NCBI GenBank assembly: GCA_041725895.1
Contig: JBGRQA010000012.1
Location: forward strand, 93,813 to 157,812
Direction of reading: 5' to 3'
Length of the DNA: 64,000 nucleotides
DNA from: JBGRQA01 sp041725895
GTDB lineage: Bacteria; Bacteroidota; Bacteroidia; Bacteroidales; Marinifilaceae
The position numbers and the translations under genes were made by a program. Below are positions 28,909 to 36,566 of this stretch, in pieces. The notes beneath the pieces were generated by a model. The model saw only the letters and a program-made list of their open reading frames with translations. It ran no database searches and was not told where the DNA came from. Each line of letters starts with the position of its first letter. Positions within the stretch are counted from its first letter, which is position 1.

Positions 28909-29754
28909 ATGAAAAAATTTGGACTAATTACCGGGGCTGCAAGCGGTATTGGTTATGAAATAGCCAAATTACTGATACAGGATTCCTACCACCTTGTTCT
29001 TATTGATAAAAACGCAACAAAACTGCAAGAAATCCAGTCTGATTTCAAGAGCCAGTACAAAAACGAAGTCCAAATTCTGGAAAAAGACCTAAGTAAAACC
29101 AATGTAGCTGATGAAATTTACGATGAACTACGTCAACAGCAAATTGAATTAGATTTATTGGTAAACAATGCCGGATACGGTGTCTTTGGAATGTTTTCCG
29201 AAACCGACTGGAAAAGAGAACGGGACATGATTCAACTCCATGTAATAACAAGCACTCATCTCACCAAGCTATTCCTACCGGGAATGGTTCGGCGAGGAAC
29301 AGGTAAGATTCTAAATGTATCTTCCCTTGCTGCTTTTCAACCCGGTCCATTAATGTCCATATATTATGCAACCAAGGCCTACCTTCTCTCCTTTACGGAA
29401 GCCATTGCCAACGAGGTAAAGGGAACCGGGGTTACCATAACTGTACTTTGCCCCGGAATTACCAAAACCGGATTCCAAAAAACAGTAAGCGAGGAGGAAG
29501 CTCAAATAAACTGGAATCTGGCCTCGGCAGCCAATGTTGCCCGATATGGTTATAAGGCAATGCTAAAAGGTAAAATTGTTGCCATTCCGGGATTCATTAA
29601 CTACCTCCTGGCCAATGCACCCCGATTCTTTCCCAGAAGAATCGCTGCCAATGTGGTTCGACGATTGCAGGAGAGGAACAGAAAAAAATCCCCGAAGAAG
29701 TCATGGTGGAAAAGTCAATCGGGGGAAAAAAGCATATCAGAAGGAAGTAACTGA
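28909..29754 (+). CDS. Short-chain dehydrogenase/reductase
   Basis: 281 residues. Classical SDR: cofactor motif T8-G-A-A-S-G-I-G15, NNAG at 86-89, catalytic S139 and Y153-x-x-x-K (YATK, K156). The acidic residue after beta-2 (LIDKNA) suggests NAD preference. The C-terminal extension is strongly basic (KKSPKKSWWKSQ), with a predicted helix near FINYLLANAPRFFP, as in the DltE/YqjQ subgroup of SDRs linked to lipid or envelope metabolism. The substrate is not assignable. It is convergent with the membrane protein gene at 29875. Confidence 0.9.
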   Translation: MKKFGLITGAASGIGYEIAKLLIQDSYHLVLIDKNATKLQEIQSDFKSQYKNEVQILEKDLSKTNVADEIYDELRQQQIELDLLVNNAGYGVFGMFSETDWKRERDMIQLHVITSTHLTKLFLPGMVRRGTGKILNVSSLAAFQPGPLMSIYYATKAYLLSFTEAIANEVKGTGVTITVLCPGITKTGFQKTVSEEEAQINWNLASAANVARYGYKAMLKGKIVAIPGFINYLLANAPRFFPRRIAANVVRRLQERNRKKSPKKSWWKSQSGEKSISEGSN

Positions 29755-29874
29755 TCATTTTATCCACTCCAGGATCAGAAAACAGATAATCGATATAAAT
29801 CTACTATACCCTAAAAAATAATAGGAACAACTAAAAGTGGGACTTGTTAATATTTTCCCGACTCCGTTGATTCT

Positions 29875-30822
29875 CTATTCCTTATCGGCAATCTTCTGTA
29901 TTGCACTCAAGGCAAATCGCTCCGTAAATCCGGAACTAAAAGCCAAAGCAAAGTAATCGAAGGGCTGAGAGATTTCAAAGCTGAAAATCTTCAACTCGGC
30001 CGCCAGGTTGGTTTTAAGTAGGATATAGATCATCACAGCAAAGGCGGCTCCAATAACTATGCGACTTAATGTGATGTACACATTACTCACAATCTCAGGA
30101 ATACGAGTCCCCTTGTACGATTTGCGTACATACAATACAGCACTCGAGGTGGCACCCAATAAACCAAACCATAGTACCCCCCAGATACAGGAACAATGAC
30201 TCAAGCTATCTTCCCGAATAAGGGTACTTCTAAAAGGGAAATTCCGATGAAAATAGATAAACACGAACATCAGGAAAACAATCAAAAGAAGTAGGAGCAA
30301 TCGAAGTTGCCCCCGAATTAAATTGTTCTTATGATACTGATTGGAATAATGTTCATCCCGAATCAGCATGGCCCGATACACCTGTTCCGATGTTAAACAG
30401 GTACCAAAACTCGAATCCTCATTTCCAACCAGCGAAAGAACTGCTTTTCTACGCCACTCTTTTAGTTTGACCGATTCTTCCCGTAGGATTCTTGCATGGA
30501 CAATCAATTCACTGGTGCTACAATCATATATCTCTAACCTCTTTGCCTCATGAAAACATTTCCAGGCTTCGTCCAGCTTCCCCATTTTTAACTCGGCCCT
30601 ACTCTTTTCAATCAATTCCTTTGCATTGATCACCCATGGTTTAAGCATTCCGGTTTCCTGCCTATCTTTTCTGTCTAAAACTTTTTCGAAAGCAGAAAGA
30701 GAGCCTGATATCCGTCTGACTTTGGGAGAGTATTCGGGATACCAAATCGCTCTCCACCAAAAACAGATCCAGCTAATACTTTTGCTTTGCTTTTTACACA
30801 TGGTCAGGGTATATTTTATCAT
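29875..30822 (-). CDS. Membrane protein with helical N-terminal domain
   Basis: 315 residues from the ATG at 30822 (a TTG two codons earlier is possible). The first ~165 residues are soluble and helical, with a TPR-like stretch around ELKMGKLDEAWKCFHEAKRLEI. The C-terminal half has about four hydrophobic segments, including LLLLLLIVFLMFVFIYF and VIGAAFAVMIYILL. I do not recognise a family. The EEP-family gene upstream on the same strand ends 30 bases before this start, so the two probably form an operon. Confidence 0.68.
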   Translation of the reverse strand: MIKYTLTMCKKQSKSISWICFWWRAIWYPEYSPKVRRISGSLSAFEKVLDRKDRQETGMLKPWVINAKELIEKSRAELKMGKLDEAWKCFHEAKRLEIYDCSTSELIVHARILREESVKLKEWRRKAVLSLVGNEDSSFGTCLTSEQVYRAMLIRDEHYSNQYHKNNLIRGQLRLLLLLLIVFLMFVFIYFHRNFPFRSTLIREDSLSHCSCIWGVLWFGLLGATSSAVLYVRKSYKGTRIPEIVSNVYITLSRIVIGAAFAVMIYILLKTNLAAELKIFSFEISQPFDYFALAFSSGFTERFALSAIQKIADKE

Positions 30823-30852
30823 CTCCAATCACAACTCATAACCACAGCAACA

Positions 30853-31827
30853 TTAGGGCATGAAAAACTCAGCAATAACAGGAGCATGATGTGATTGCAG
30901 GGATTTATTATCCATGGCATCAACCTCAAAATTATTCTGGATGAATTCTGTTTTCTCATAGTAGGCCAACATTTGCCGCGACACCAAGAGATGATCCAGC
31001 ATAGGCCCCTTCCCTTGTTTCATCGGGGAACCATCAAACAATTCCGGATTAATCTGCTCACAGGGTATCAGCACCCTATTGGCTAACAAACCATTCCCGG
31101 TATATTCTACATCTCCGCGCAAAGCCTGAACAGGGACATTGTTACTGGTGGAGTTAAAATCCCCACAAACAGCAATCAGGGAATGCTCATCCTCATCAAA
31201 CAATTTATCTACCAATACGCGGGTTTCCAGAGCCTGCCCCACCCTCTTCATGGAAGAAAGGTAAAAACCTTCGGCCCACCCGGCAGCCGATTTCCATCGA
31301 TACTGATTCTGTTTTTGTCCCCTGATATTAACCGGCAAATACGATTTAAGCTCAAGGTTGATAACATGCAATACCTTATCATTTGGCAAAGCAAGCTTGA
31401 CATGGAATACCGGACGTTCCCACTCCACCTTGTTGGCTTCCTCTTCAGTAGGGCTGGCTGTCGCTTTCCGGTAAAACGGAGCTGAAACATATTCGTGCTT
31501 GCACTGATGAAAATCAATCACATCAAACCGACTCAAAACAACCAGGTTGCGTTCCTCGTATACCTGACTCCCATCAGCCGTCATAGTTGAAACCATATTG
31601 AAGTATTTGTAGGGTGTTCCTATCAGCATTTTCTTTAGAGTCAACAATTTTCGTGACTCGCCCTCCATTTTCTGCCCACTCACTCCCTGTAAGCAAATAA
31701 TGTCAGCCCTGAGTTGATTTAATCGGAGCTTCATAATGGCAATACGTTGTTCCATTGTAACTTTCTGCCCCGTTGTATCCTCCAGATTTTCCATCTTTAA
31801 AGATGCGATTCTGATCTTTTCATTCAT
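30853..31827 (-). CDS. Endonuclease/exonuclease/phosphatase-family protein
   Basis: 324 residues from the ATG at 31827, chosen because AAGGAGG lies 7 bases upstream; the open frame continues 26 codons further to a GTG without protein character. The EEP fold is shown by an N-terminal strand IRIASLKMENL, ADIICLQGVSG, ALPNDKVLHVINLELKS, the metal-site motif AVCGDFNSTSNNVP and the final SHHAPVIAEF. Typical E in LQE is replaced by G-V (LQGV), so the first metal ligand may differ. No signal peptide is seen. DNA, RNA or a phosphodiester small molecule could be the substrate. It is probably cotranscribed with the downstream membrane protein. Confidence 0.8.
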   Translation of the reverse strand: MNEKIRIASLKMENLEDTTGQKVTMEQRIAIMKLRLNQLRADIICLQGVSGQKMEGESRKLLTLKKMLIGTPYKYFNMVSTMTADGSQVYEERNLVVLSRFDVIDFHQCKHEYVSAPFYRKATASPTEEEANKVEWERPVFHVKLALPNDKVLHVINLELKSYLPVNIRGQKQNQYRWKSAAGWAEGFYLSSMKRVGQALETRVLVDKLFDEDEHSLIAVCGDFNSTSNNVPVQALRGDVEYTGNGLLANRVLIPCEQINPELFDGSPMKQGKGPMLDHLLVSRQMLAYYEKTEFIQNNFEVDAMDNKSLQSHHAPVIAEFFMP

Positions 31828-31834
31828 GCTTTGT

Positions 31835-31841
31835 CCTCCTT
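31835..31841 (-). promoter_or_regulatory. Strong Shine-Dalgarno site (AAGGAGG)
   Basis: AAGGAGG on the minus strand, 7 bases before the ATG at 31827. This is unusual in a Bacteroidota and fixes the start of the EEP-family gene. Confidence 0.7.
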
Positions 31842-32486
31842 CTCTATAGATTAAACAATTCGTAAATAACTTTCTACAAGTAGGGTCGCCAATCCTGCCA
31901 ACCACATTGAACTTGTTTTATTTTCAAAGAGTATAACAACAATAATTACACGTTTCCGAATCAATTCACCTCCCCACCAAATCCCTGATTATTTTTAACA
32001 GCAAGAACTCATTGTATTGAAAATCGAATTCCGTCGAATTATCCTATAGTGAGAATCCTATAGAGAAAGGTCACCCCATCACCGGATTTCAATACAGCTG
32101 AATATTAAAGTTATGAATACAAAACAAGAAAGTCAACATAAAAAACCATTTGATACACAGAAAGTTTGTCTCACTTCATTTCAGTACACATGCAAATACC
32201 TCAATACGTAAAAGATTAACTTATTCCATCGGACTTTCAGGGAAAAAACGTCCCCTGGCTCTACGAGAAGATAAAAGCAATAGGAATTCTCAAACAAAAA
32301 AAACGACAGAAGTGAAGCTCATTGGTTCTGAATAAGATCGCAACTTCTGAAATGGAATGGAACAAAAATCAGAACAACTTTCCTTGATTCTTAACCAGGG
32401 TGAGCTTATATTTGAAGATTATACAATTCATTTTCTTTAAGAATTACAGAAAATAAATTTTAATACATCATATTAAAGATTAAATT
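31842..32486. other. Divergent intergenic region
   Basis: 645 bases between the divergent EEP-family and MaoC genes. AT-rich, with no supported gene. The small open frame at 32150-32335 is judged spurious. Confidence 0.4.
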
Positions 32487-32954
32487 ATGAGCAAGGTTAT
32501 TATCAAAAGTTTCAAGGAATTAGAAGAGTTGATCGGAAGTGATCTAGGGATTTCAGAATACCATGAGTTCACCCAGGAGCAGATCAACCTTTTTGCCGAT
32601 GCCACATTGGATCACCAATGGATCCACACCGAACCGGAAAAGGCAAAAACCGAATCTCCTTTCGGAAACACCATCGCTCACGGTTACCTTACCATTTCCA
32701 TTCTGCCTCACCTTTGGAACCAGATTGTAGAGGTACAGAACCTGAAGATGCAGGTTAACTATGGTATTGAAAAATTCAAATTCAACGCTCCCGTATTGGT
32801 AAACAGCAAGGTTCGCCTGCATGCTAAGGTAGTAAATGCAGTCAACCTACGTGGGGTAACCAAAGCCAACATCGGTGTAAAACTGGAAATTGAAGGCAAC
32901 CGTAAACCAGCCTACGAAGGAGAAATCGTATTCCTATATCACTTTAACGACTAA
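32487..32954 (+). CDS. MaoC-like (R)-specific enoyl-CoA hydratase
   Basis: 155 residues with a single hot-dog fold. The hydratase-2 motif is intact: A-D-A-T-x-D42-x-Q-W-I-H47 supplies the catalytic Asp/His dyad, and TIAHGYLT (62-69) forms the next conserved loop. It would hydrate trans-2-enoyl-CoA to (R)-3-hydroxyacyl-CoA or work on a related dehydratase substrate. It is monocistronic with a strong terminator 50 bases after the stop. No fatty-acid or polyhydroxyalkanoate genes are adjacent, so the pathway is not clear. Confidence 0.92.
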   Translation: MSKVIIKSFKELEELIGSDLGISEYHEFTQEQINLFADATLDHQWIHTEPEKAKTESPFGNTIAHGYLTISILPHLWNQIVEVQNLKMQVNYGIEKFKFNAPVLVNSKVRLHAKVVNAVNLRGVTKANIGVKLEIEGNRKPAYEGEIVFLYHFND

Positions 32955-33003
32955 TTTCCGGCTGGTAGCAATTGGCTCAAGAAATTGACCTAAAGTCAGA
33001 AAC

Positions 33004-33038
33004 AAAAAGCTCAGAGATTCTCTGAGCTTTTTTCTTTT
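33004..33038 (+). terminator. Terminator of the MaoC gene
   Basis: Perfect 13-bp stem AAAAAGCTCAGAG (33004-33016) / CTCTGAGCTTTTT (33020-33032) with a 3-nt loop and a TTTTTTCTTTT tail. Confidence 0.88.
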
Positions 33039-33172
33039 CCCCCTACAAACAGTCACCATGCAATCAAATGAATTGCAAACAACAACCTATCAACAAAAAC
33101 CCCAACACTGGTCCTGAAATCCAGATCTAATTTGCCTCGTTTTTTGTAACTTTATATTAGTTGCAACCTAAA

Positions 33173-33394
33173 ATGGTACGTGCTATGTGCAGGCTAAAGA
33201 TTCAGTGTCCAAAATGCAAATCAGAGAAAGTCTTCCCCCTTTTCTTTCGCCTCACGAAAAGAATGGGTCGGAAAAAAACGAAAAAGGACTTCCTTAGAAT
33301 GGATTGTTGTGAAATCAATTTCACCTTTCCGATTCTCCATTGCCAAGATTGTGGTTACGAATGGAAGGAGGATTCCCTTCTTTTCTTTAACTAA
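33173..33394 (+). CDS. Small zinc-ribbon protein
   Basis: 73 residues from the ATG at 33173; a later in-frame ATG at residue 5 (MCRLKIQCP) is also plausible. Two metal-binding knuckles are seen: C-P-K-C near the start and C-Q-D-C-G-Y-E-W near the end, separated by a basic stretch (RLTKRMGRKKTKK). This is the layout of a zinc ribbon. Function is unknown; such proteins bind nucleic acid or act as small structural factors. It ends 4 bases from the convergent capA-like gene. A TTTTTTGTAACTTTA promoter-like stretch lies just upstream; a similar one precedes the helicase at 36567. Confidence 0.6.
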   Translation: MVRAMCRLKIQCPKCKSEKVFPLFFRLTKRMGRKKTKKDFLRMDCCEINFTFPILHCQDCGYEWKEDSLLFFN

Positions 33395-33398
33395 GCTC

Positions 33399-34586
33399 TT
33401 AATCCCACTCCAACCACATCCTGTTTTCCTTATCCAGACGTACGCTTGTCCCCAGTGCTTTTCCCTCACGGTTCAAGACTTTCTGCAACCATTTTGCATC
33501 AGCATAAGAGGCTCTGTTTACCTTAAAGCGTTTGATCTGAGTGGGGACCATTTGTAGCGAAAGTAGTTTTCCATTTACGGGATCCATGCTCAGAAAATAC
33601 ATTAAGCCCAGGTCATCCCGGTATTTCTCATTTCCACTAATTCCCTCGTAATCGTTCAAAAAATCTCCACATCCGTAGATTATGGGTTTGTTCCGGTACA
33701 CTTCAATTCCCAACACGTGATGCGAGGAATGCCCGTGAATAACATCCACACCCGCTTCATCGATCAACTTGTAGGCAAAACCACCATGGGCCGCCGGAAT
33801 TTGATAGCCCCAATTGCCACCCCAATGAATGGAAACCACCACGATATCGCCCTCCTGCTTTACCTTTTCGATTTTCTCTTTTATATGGAGAACGGTTCGT
33901 TCGGAAAGATTGTTCAGTAGATTCACCCCGTGTTGATCATCCCTTGCTCCCCAATCAAAAGGAACTCCACTGGAGCCATAACAACAGGAGTAAACAATTA
34001 TACGACCTTTCCCAGGTGTTTCCAGCACAACTGGGTCCTCTGCAGCTTTCCGATCGCTTCCGGCTCCTCCAAATCTTATCTTTGCCTTCTTCAGGGATTG
34101 CATCGTTTCATCCAAACCGGTGAAGCCCCAATCCATCACATGGTTATTGGCAAGCGAGCAGTAATCAATTTTAGCCTCAACCAAACAATCAATGTTCTTC
34201 GGATTCATTCGATAATTAATTCCCTTTCTCTTCCAATACTCTTCACTGGTCGTAATGCTGGTTTCCAGGTTGATCAAACGAACATCTGGCATCACTCTTT
34301 CCAGCTCTTCCAAAGCATCCCCCCACACGTAGGAAAACGAAACGGGATGGGGAATAATCCCGTTCCGTTTTTCAGCCAAATTCAGATAGCCTTTGGCATT
34401 TTTAACGTAGGTCTCATAAAGAACCGGATCACTGGGATAGGGCAAAGCCTGATCGATTCCCCGCCCCAACATCACATCCCCGCACAAAAAGAGGGTAACA
34501 GGGCGAATCTTTTCTTTTTGCTTTTCCCCAACAAAAGCAAGAAGAAAAATCCCGACAAAACCATATAGTATAAATTTCCTTTCCAT
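33399..34586 (-). CDS. CapA-family metallophosphoesterase-like protein
   Basis: 395 residues. An N-terminal hydrophobic segment (about 5-20) is followed by the CapA/PgsA fold: TLFLCGDVMLGRGID, INLETSIT, the motif SLANNHVMDWGFTGL, VVVSIHWGGNWGY, VIHGHSSHHVLGIEV and YGCGDFLNDYEG. Named after a poly-gamma-glutamate synthesis factor, the family is broad and mostly consists of envelope-associated metal-dependent hydrolases. None of the other pgs/cap genes is near, so a role in capsule synthesis is not supported. It converges on the zinc-ribbon gene. Confidence 0.88.
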   Translation of the reverse strand: MERKFILYGFVGIFLLAFVGEKQKEKIRPVTLFLCGDVMLGRGIDQALPYPSDPVLYETYVKNAKGYLNLAEKRNGIIPHPVSFSYVWGDALEELERVMPDVRLINLETSITTSEEYWKRKGINYRMNPKNIDCLVEAKIDYCSLANNHVMDWGFTGLDETMQSLKKAKIRFGGAGSDRKAAEDPVVLETPGKGRIIVYSCCYGSSGVPFDWGARDDQHGVNLLNNLSERTVLHIKEKIEKVKQEGDIVVVSIHWGGNWGYQIPAAHGGFAYKLIDEAGVDVIHGHSSHHVLGIEVYRNKPIIYGCGDFLNDYEGISGNEKYRDDLGLMYFLSMDPVNGKLLSLQMVPTQIKRFKVNRASYADAKWLQKVLNREGKALGTSVRLDKENRMWLEWD

Positions 34587-34722
34587 ACCCTATGCATTCC
34601 CAGGGATACAAAATACCAGCCCAGCTTAACACCCCTCTAATCAACTAATAATTAAGCATTATCCTACATTCAATTTACCACGCCACATCTGAAAAGTCAA
34701 GTATAAAGTATTCAAGTTGGTA

Positions 34723-36096
34723 TCACCCTGGCTTAATGTTTTGATTCACCCGAAATAGATTGCCGGGATCGTATTTGGTTTTAATTTTCACCAGGCGATC
34801 GTAATTGTCTCGATAGGTGGCACGAATGCGGTCCTCTCCCTCCTCCATCATGAAATTGATGTAGGCACCGCCACACGAGTAGGGATGAAGGGCATCAAAA
34901 TAATCTTTGGTCCATTGGGTAATTTTCTCCCGGTTGGCCGGATCGGGATCCACACCAACAATTACCTGCGCCCAATTGGCTTCCCTGTAACTCCAGGGAG
35001 TATCGTTAGGCCCTTGCTGATGCACTACACCATCAATAGGATACAGGTGCATGGTAGAATGCATGGTAGGCATACTGTTACCGAATTCAACATGCTTCTT
35101 CACTGCATTATCGTTAATTTCCTTCACAAAATCGGCCCTCCAGTACCATTGCAATCCGGGAGGATAAATAGGATCAAACATGGATTGCAATACCGGGTGG
35201 GGCATCATCCCCACGTGCTCAAACTCTATGGGTGGCACCTCTTTACGAATGCTCTCAAAAAGCTGATCTCCCTCTTGCTCCGATCCGGTGAAACACCAGA
35301 TCACCCCGGCCATTTTACGGTTGTGAATGGCTTCGGGAAATGGAGGACCAGGCGGAACGGTGAGAAAAGCGAAAAAGCCGTTCAAATCCTCAGGCGCATT
35401 GAGGATGTAGTTGCGATACCACTTCAACACCTCTTCGGATCTTGCTATATCCCAAAACATGGGACCGGCGTAAACATTCTTCACCGGATGAAGCCGGAAC
35501 AGAAAGGAAACCACAACACCAAAGTTGCCTCCTCCGCCCCGAACGGCCCAATACAGATCACTATTTTCCTGCTCACTGGCAGTTACGCAACTCCCATCGG
35601 CCAGCACCATTGTCACTTCCAGAAGATTGTCAATGGTTAAACCATACTTTCTCGACAGGTGTCCCAATCCACCTCCAAGGGTCAATCCTCCCACCCCGGT
35701 AGTGGAGATAATACCTGTAGGAGTAGCCATTCCAAAGGCATGGGCCGCATGGTCAACATCTCCCCATTGACAACCACCCCCCACCCGAACGGTTCTGGCT
35801 TTGGCATCAACATGAGTATATCGTATTCTCGACAAATCGATCACCAATCCATCGTCACAAATACCCAGACCTCCTCCATTGTGTCCCCCACCTCGTACGG
35901 CAAGCAGAATACTGTTTTCCCTGCAAAAATTAACAGCAGCCTGAACATCGGCCACATCCATGCAATAAGCAATGTATTCGGGTCTTTTATCTATCATCCC
36001 ATTGTAAATCTTCCGGGCTTCGTTATAGCCCTCCTCTCCCTTCCGAATCAACTCTCCTCTAAGCTGCTGGCGTAGCAACTCTATTTTTGTCTCCAT
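34723..36096 (-). CDS. FAD-linked oxidoreductase, berberine-bridge-enzyme type
   Basis: 457 residues from the ATG at 36096; the open frame extends 30 codons upstream to an unlikely start. The N-terminal PP-loop FAD domain has LLAVRGGGHNGGG with H72, the likely 8-alpha-histidyl FAD attachment site, and TGVGGLTLGGGLGHLSRKYG. The C-terminal BBE domain ends YDPGNLFRVNQNI. The second (6-S-cysteinyl) attachment position seen in bicovalent enzymes is not evident, so I infer single covalent attachment. Such enzymes oxidise sugars, alcohols or lactone precursors. It has no signal peptide and no operon partner. Confidence 0.88.
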   Translation of the reverse strand: METKIELLRQQLRGELIRKGEEGYNEARKIYNGMIDKRPEYIAYCMDVADVQAAVNFCRENSILLAVRGGGHNGGGLGICDDGLVIDLSRIRYTHVDAKARTVRVGGGCQWGDVDHAAHAFGMATPTGIISTTGVGGLTLGGGLGHLSRKYGLTIDNLLEVTMVLADGSCVTASEQENSDLYWAVRGGGGNFGVVVSFLFRLHPVKNVYAGPMFWDIARSEEVLKWYRNYILNAPEDLNGFFAFLTVPPGPPFPEAIHNRKMAGVIWCFTGSEQEGDQLFESIRKEVPPIEFEHVGMMPHPVLQSMFDPIYPPGLQWYWRADFVKEINDNAVKKHVEFGNSMPTMHSTMHLYPIDGVVHQQGPNDTPWSYREANWAQVIVGVDPDPANREKITQWTKDYFDALHPYSCGGAYINFMMEEGEDRIRATYRDNYDRLVKIKTKYDPGNLFRVNQNIKPG

Positions 36097-36566
36097 GATA
36101 ACACAGGTTAAATAATTAATAATACAAATAATAGCAAAGGCACAATGTGATGTAGGAATGTAGAATGTCCATCTGTTCTGCCTCATTGGTGCAAAACATA
36201 CCAGGAATGCATAAGTTACGAAGAAGATTTAATTGGCACAACGAAAATTTCCCGATAAATTGCAAGTAGGCCCATAGTTTGAGAAATTTACCATGAGAAA
36301 TCGGGAAATTACAATGAGAACGGCAGGTACAAATTTCGGTCCTGAAACCCGAAGGGGAATTCCTCACTTTTAATTGAATTTCTAAGGTCCCCCTGTATTG
36401 CAGACGCAGATTAATTCGCCATTTTAACAGGAGTACAAAAAGATTGCCTCTCTTACACTTAGCCAAGTGTAAAAGATCTTACCCCAATCATATTGTATTT
36501 TCTATTCTTTCCTACTCACAAACATTTTGTAACTTTAATTAACCAATCACTTATTTAGGCAAAAGA
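36097..36566. other. Divergent intergenic region with inverted repeat
   Basis: 470 bases between the flavoprotein and helicase genes. It holds a perfect 11-bp inverted repeat, AATTTCCCGAT (36246-36256) and ATCGGGAAATT (36300-36310), 43 bases apart. The region ends with TTTTGTAACTTTAA (36525-36538), a promoter-like stretch close to TAnnTTTG, 29 bases before the helicase ATG. No gene is supported. Confidence 0.45.

Noticed and set aside
34885..36075. Several long plus-strand open frames opposite the flavoprotein
   Set aside because: They mirror a well-supported FAD oxidoreductase on the minus strand with complete motifs; compositions rich in His, Pro and Ser are typical of shadow frames.
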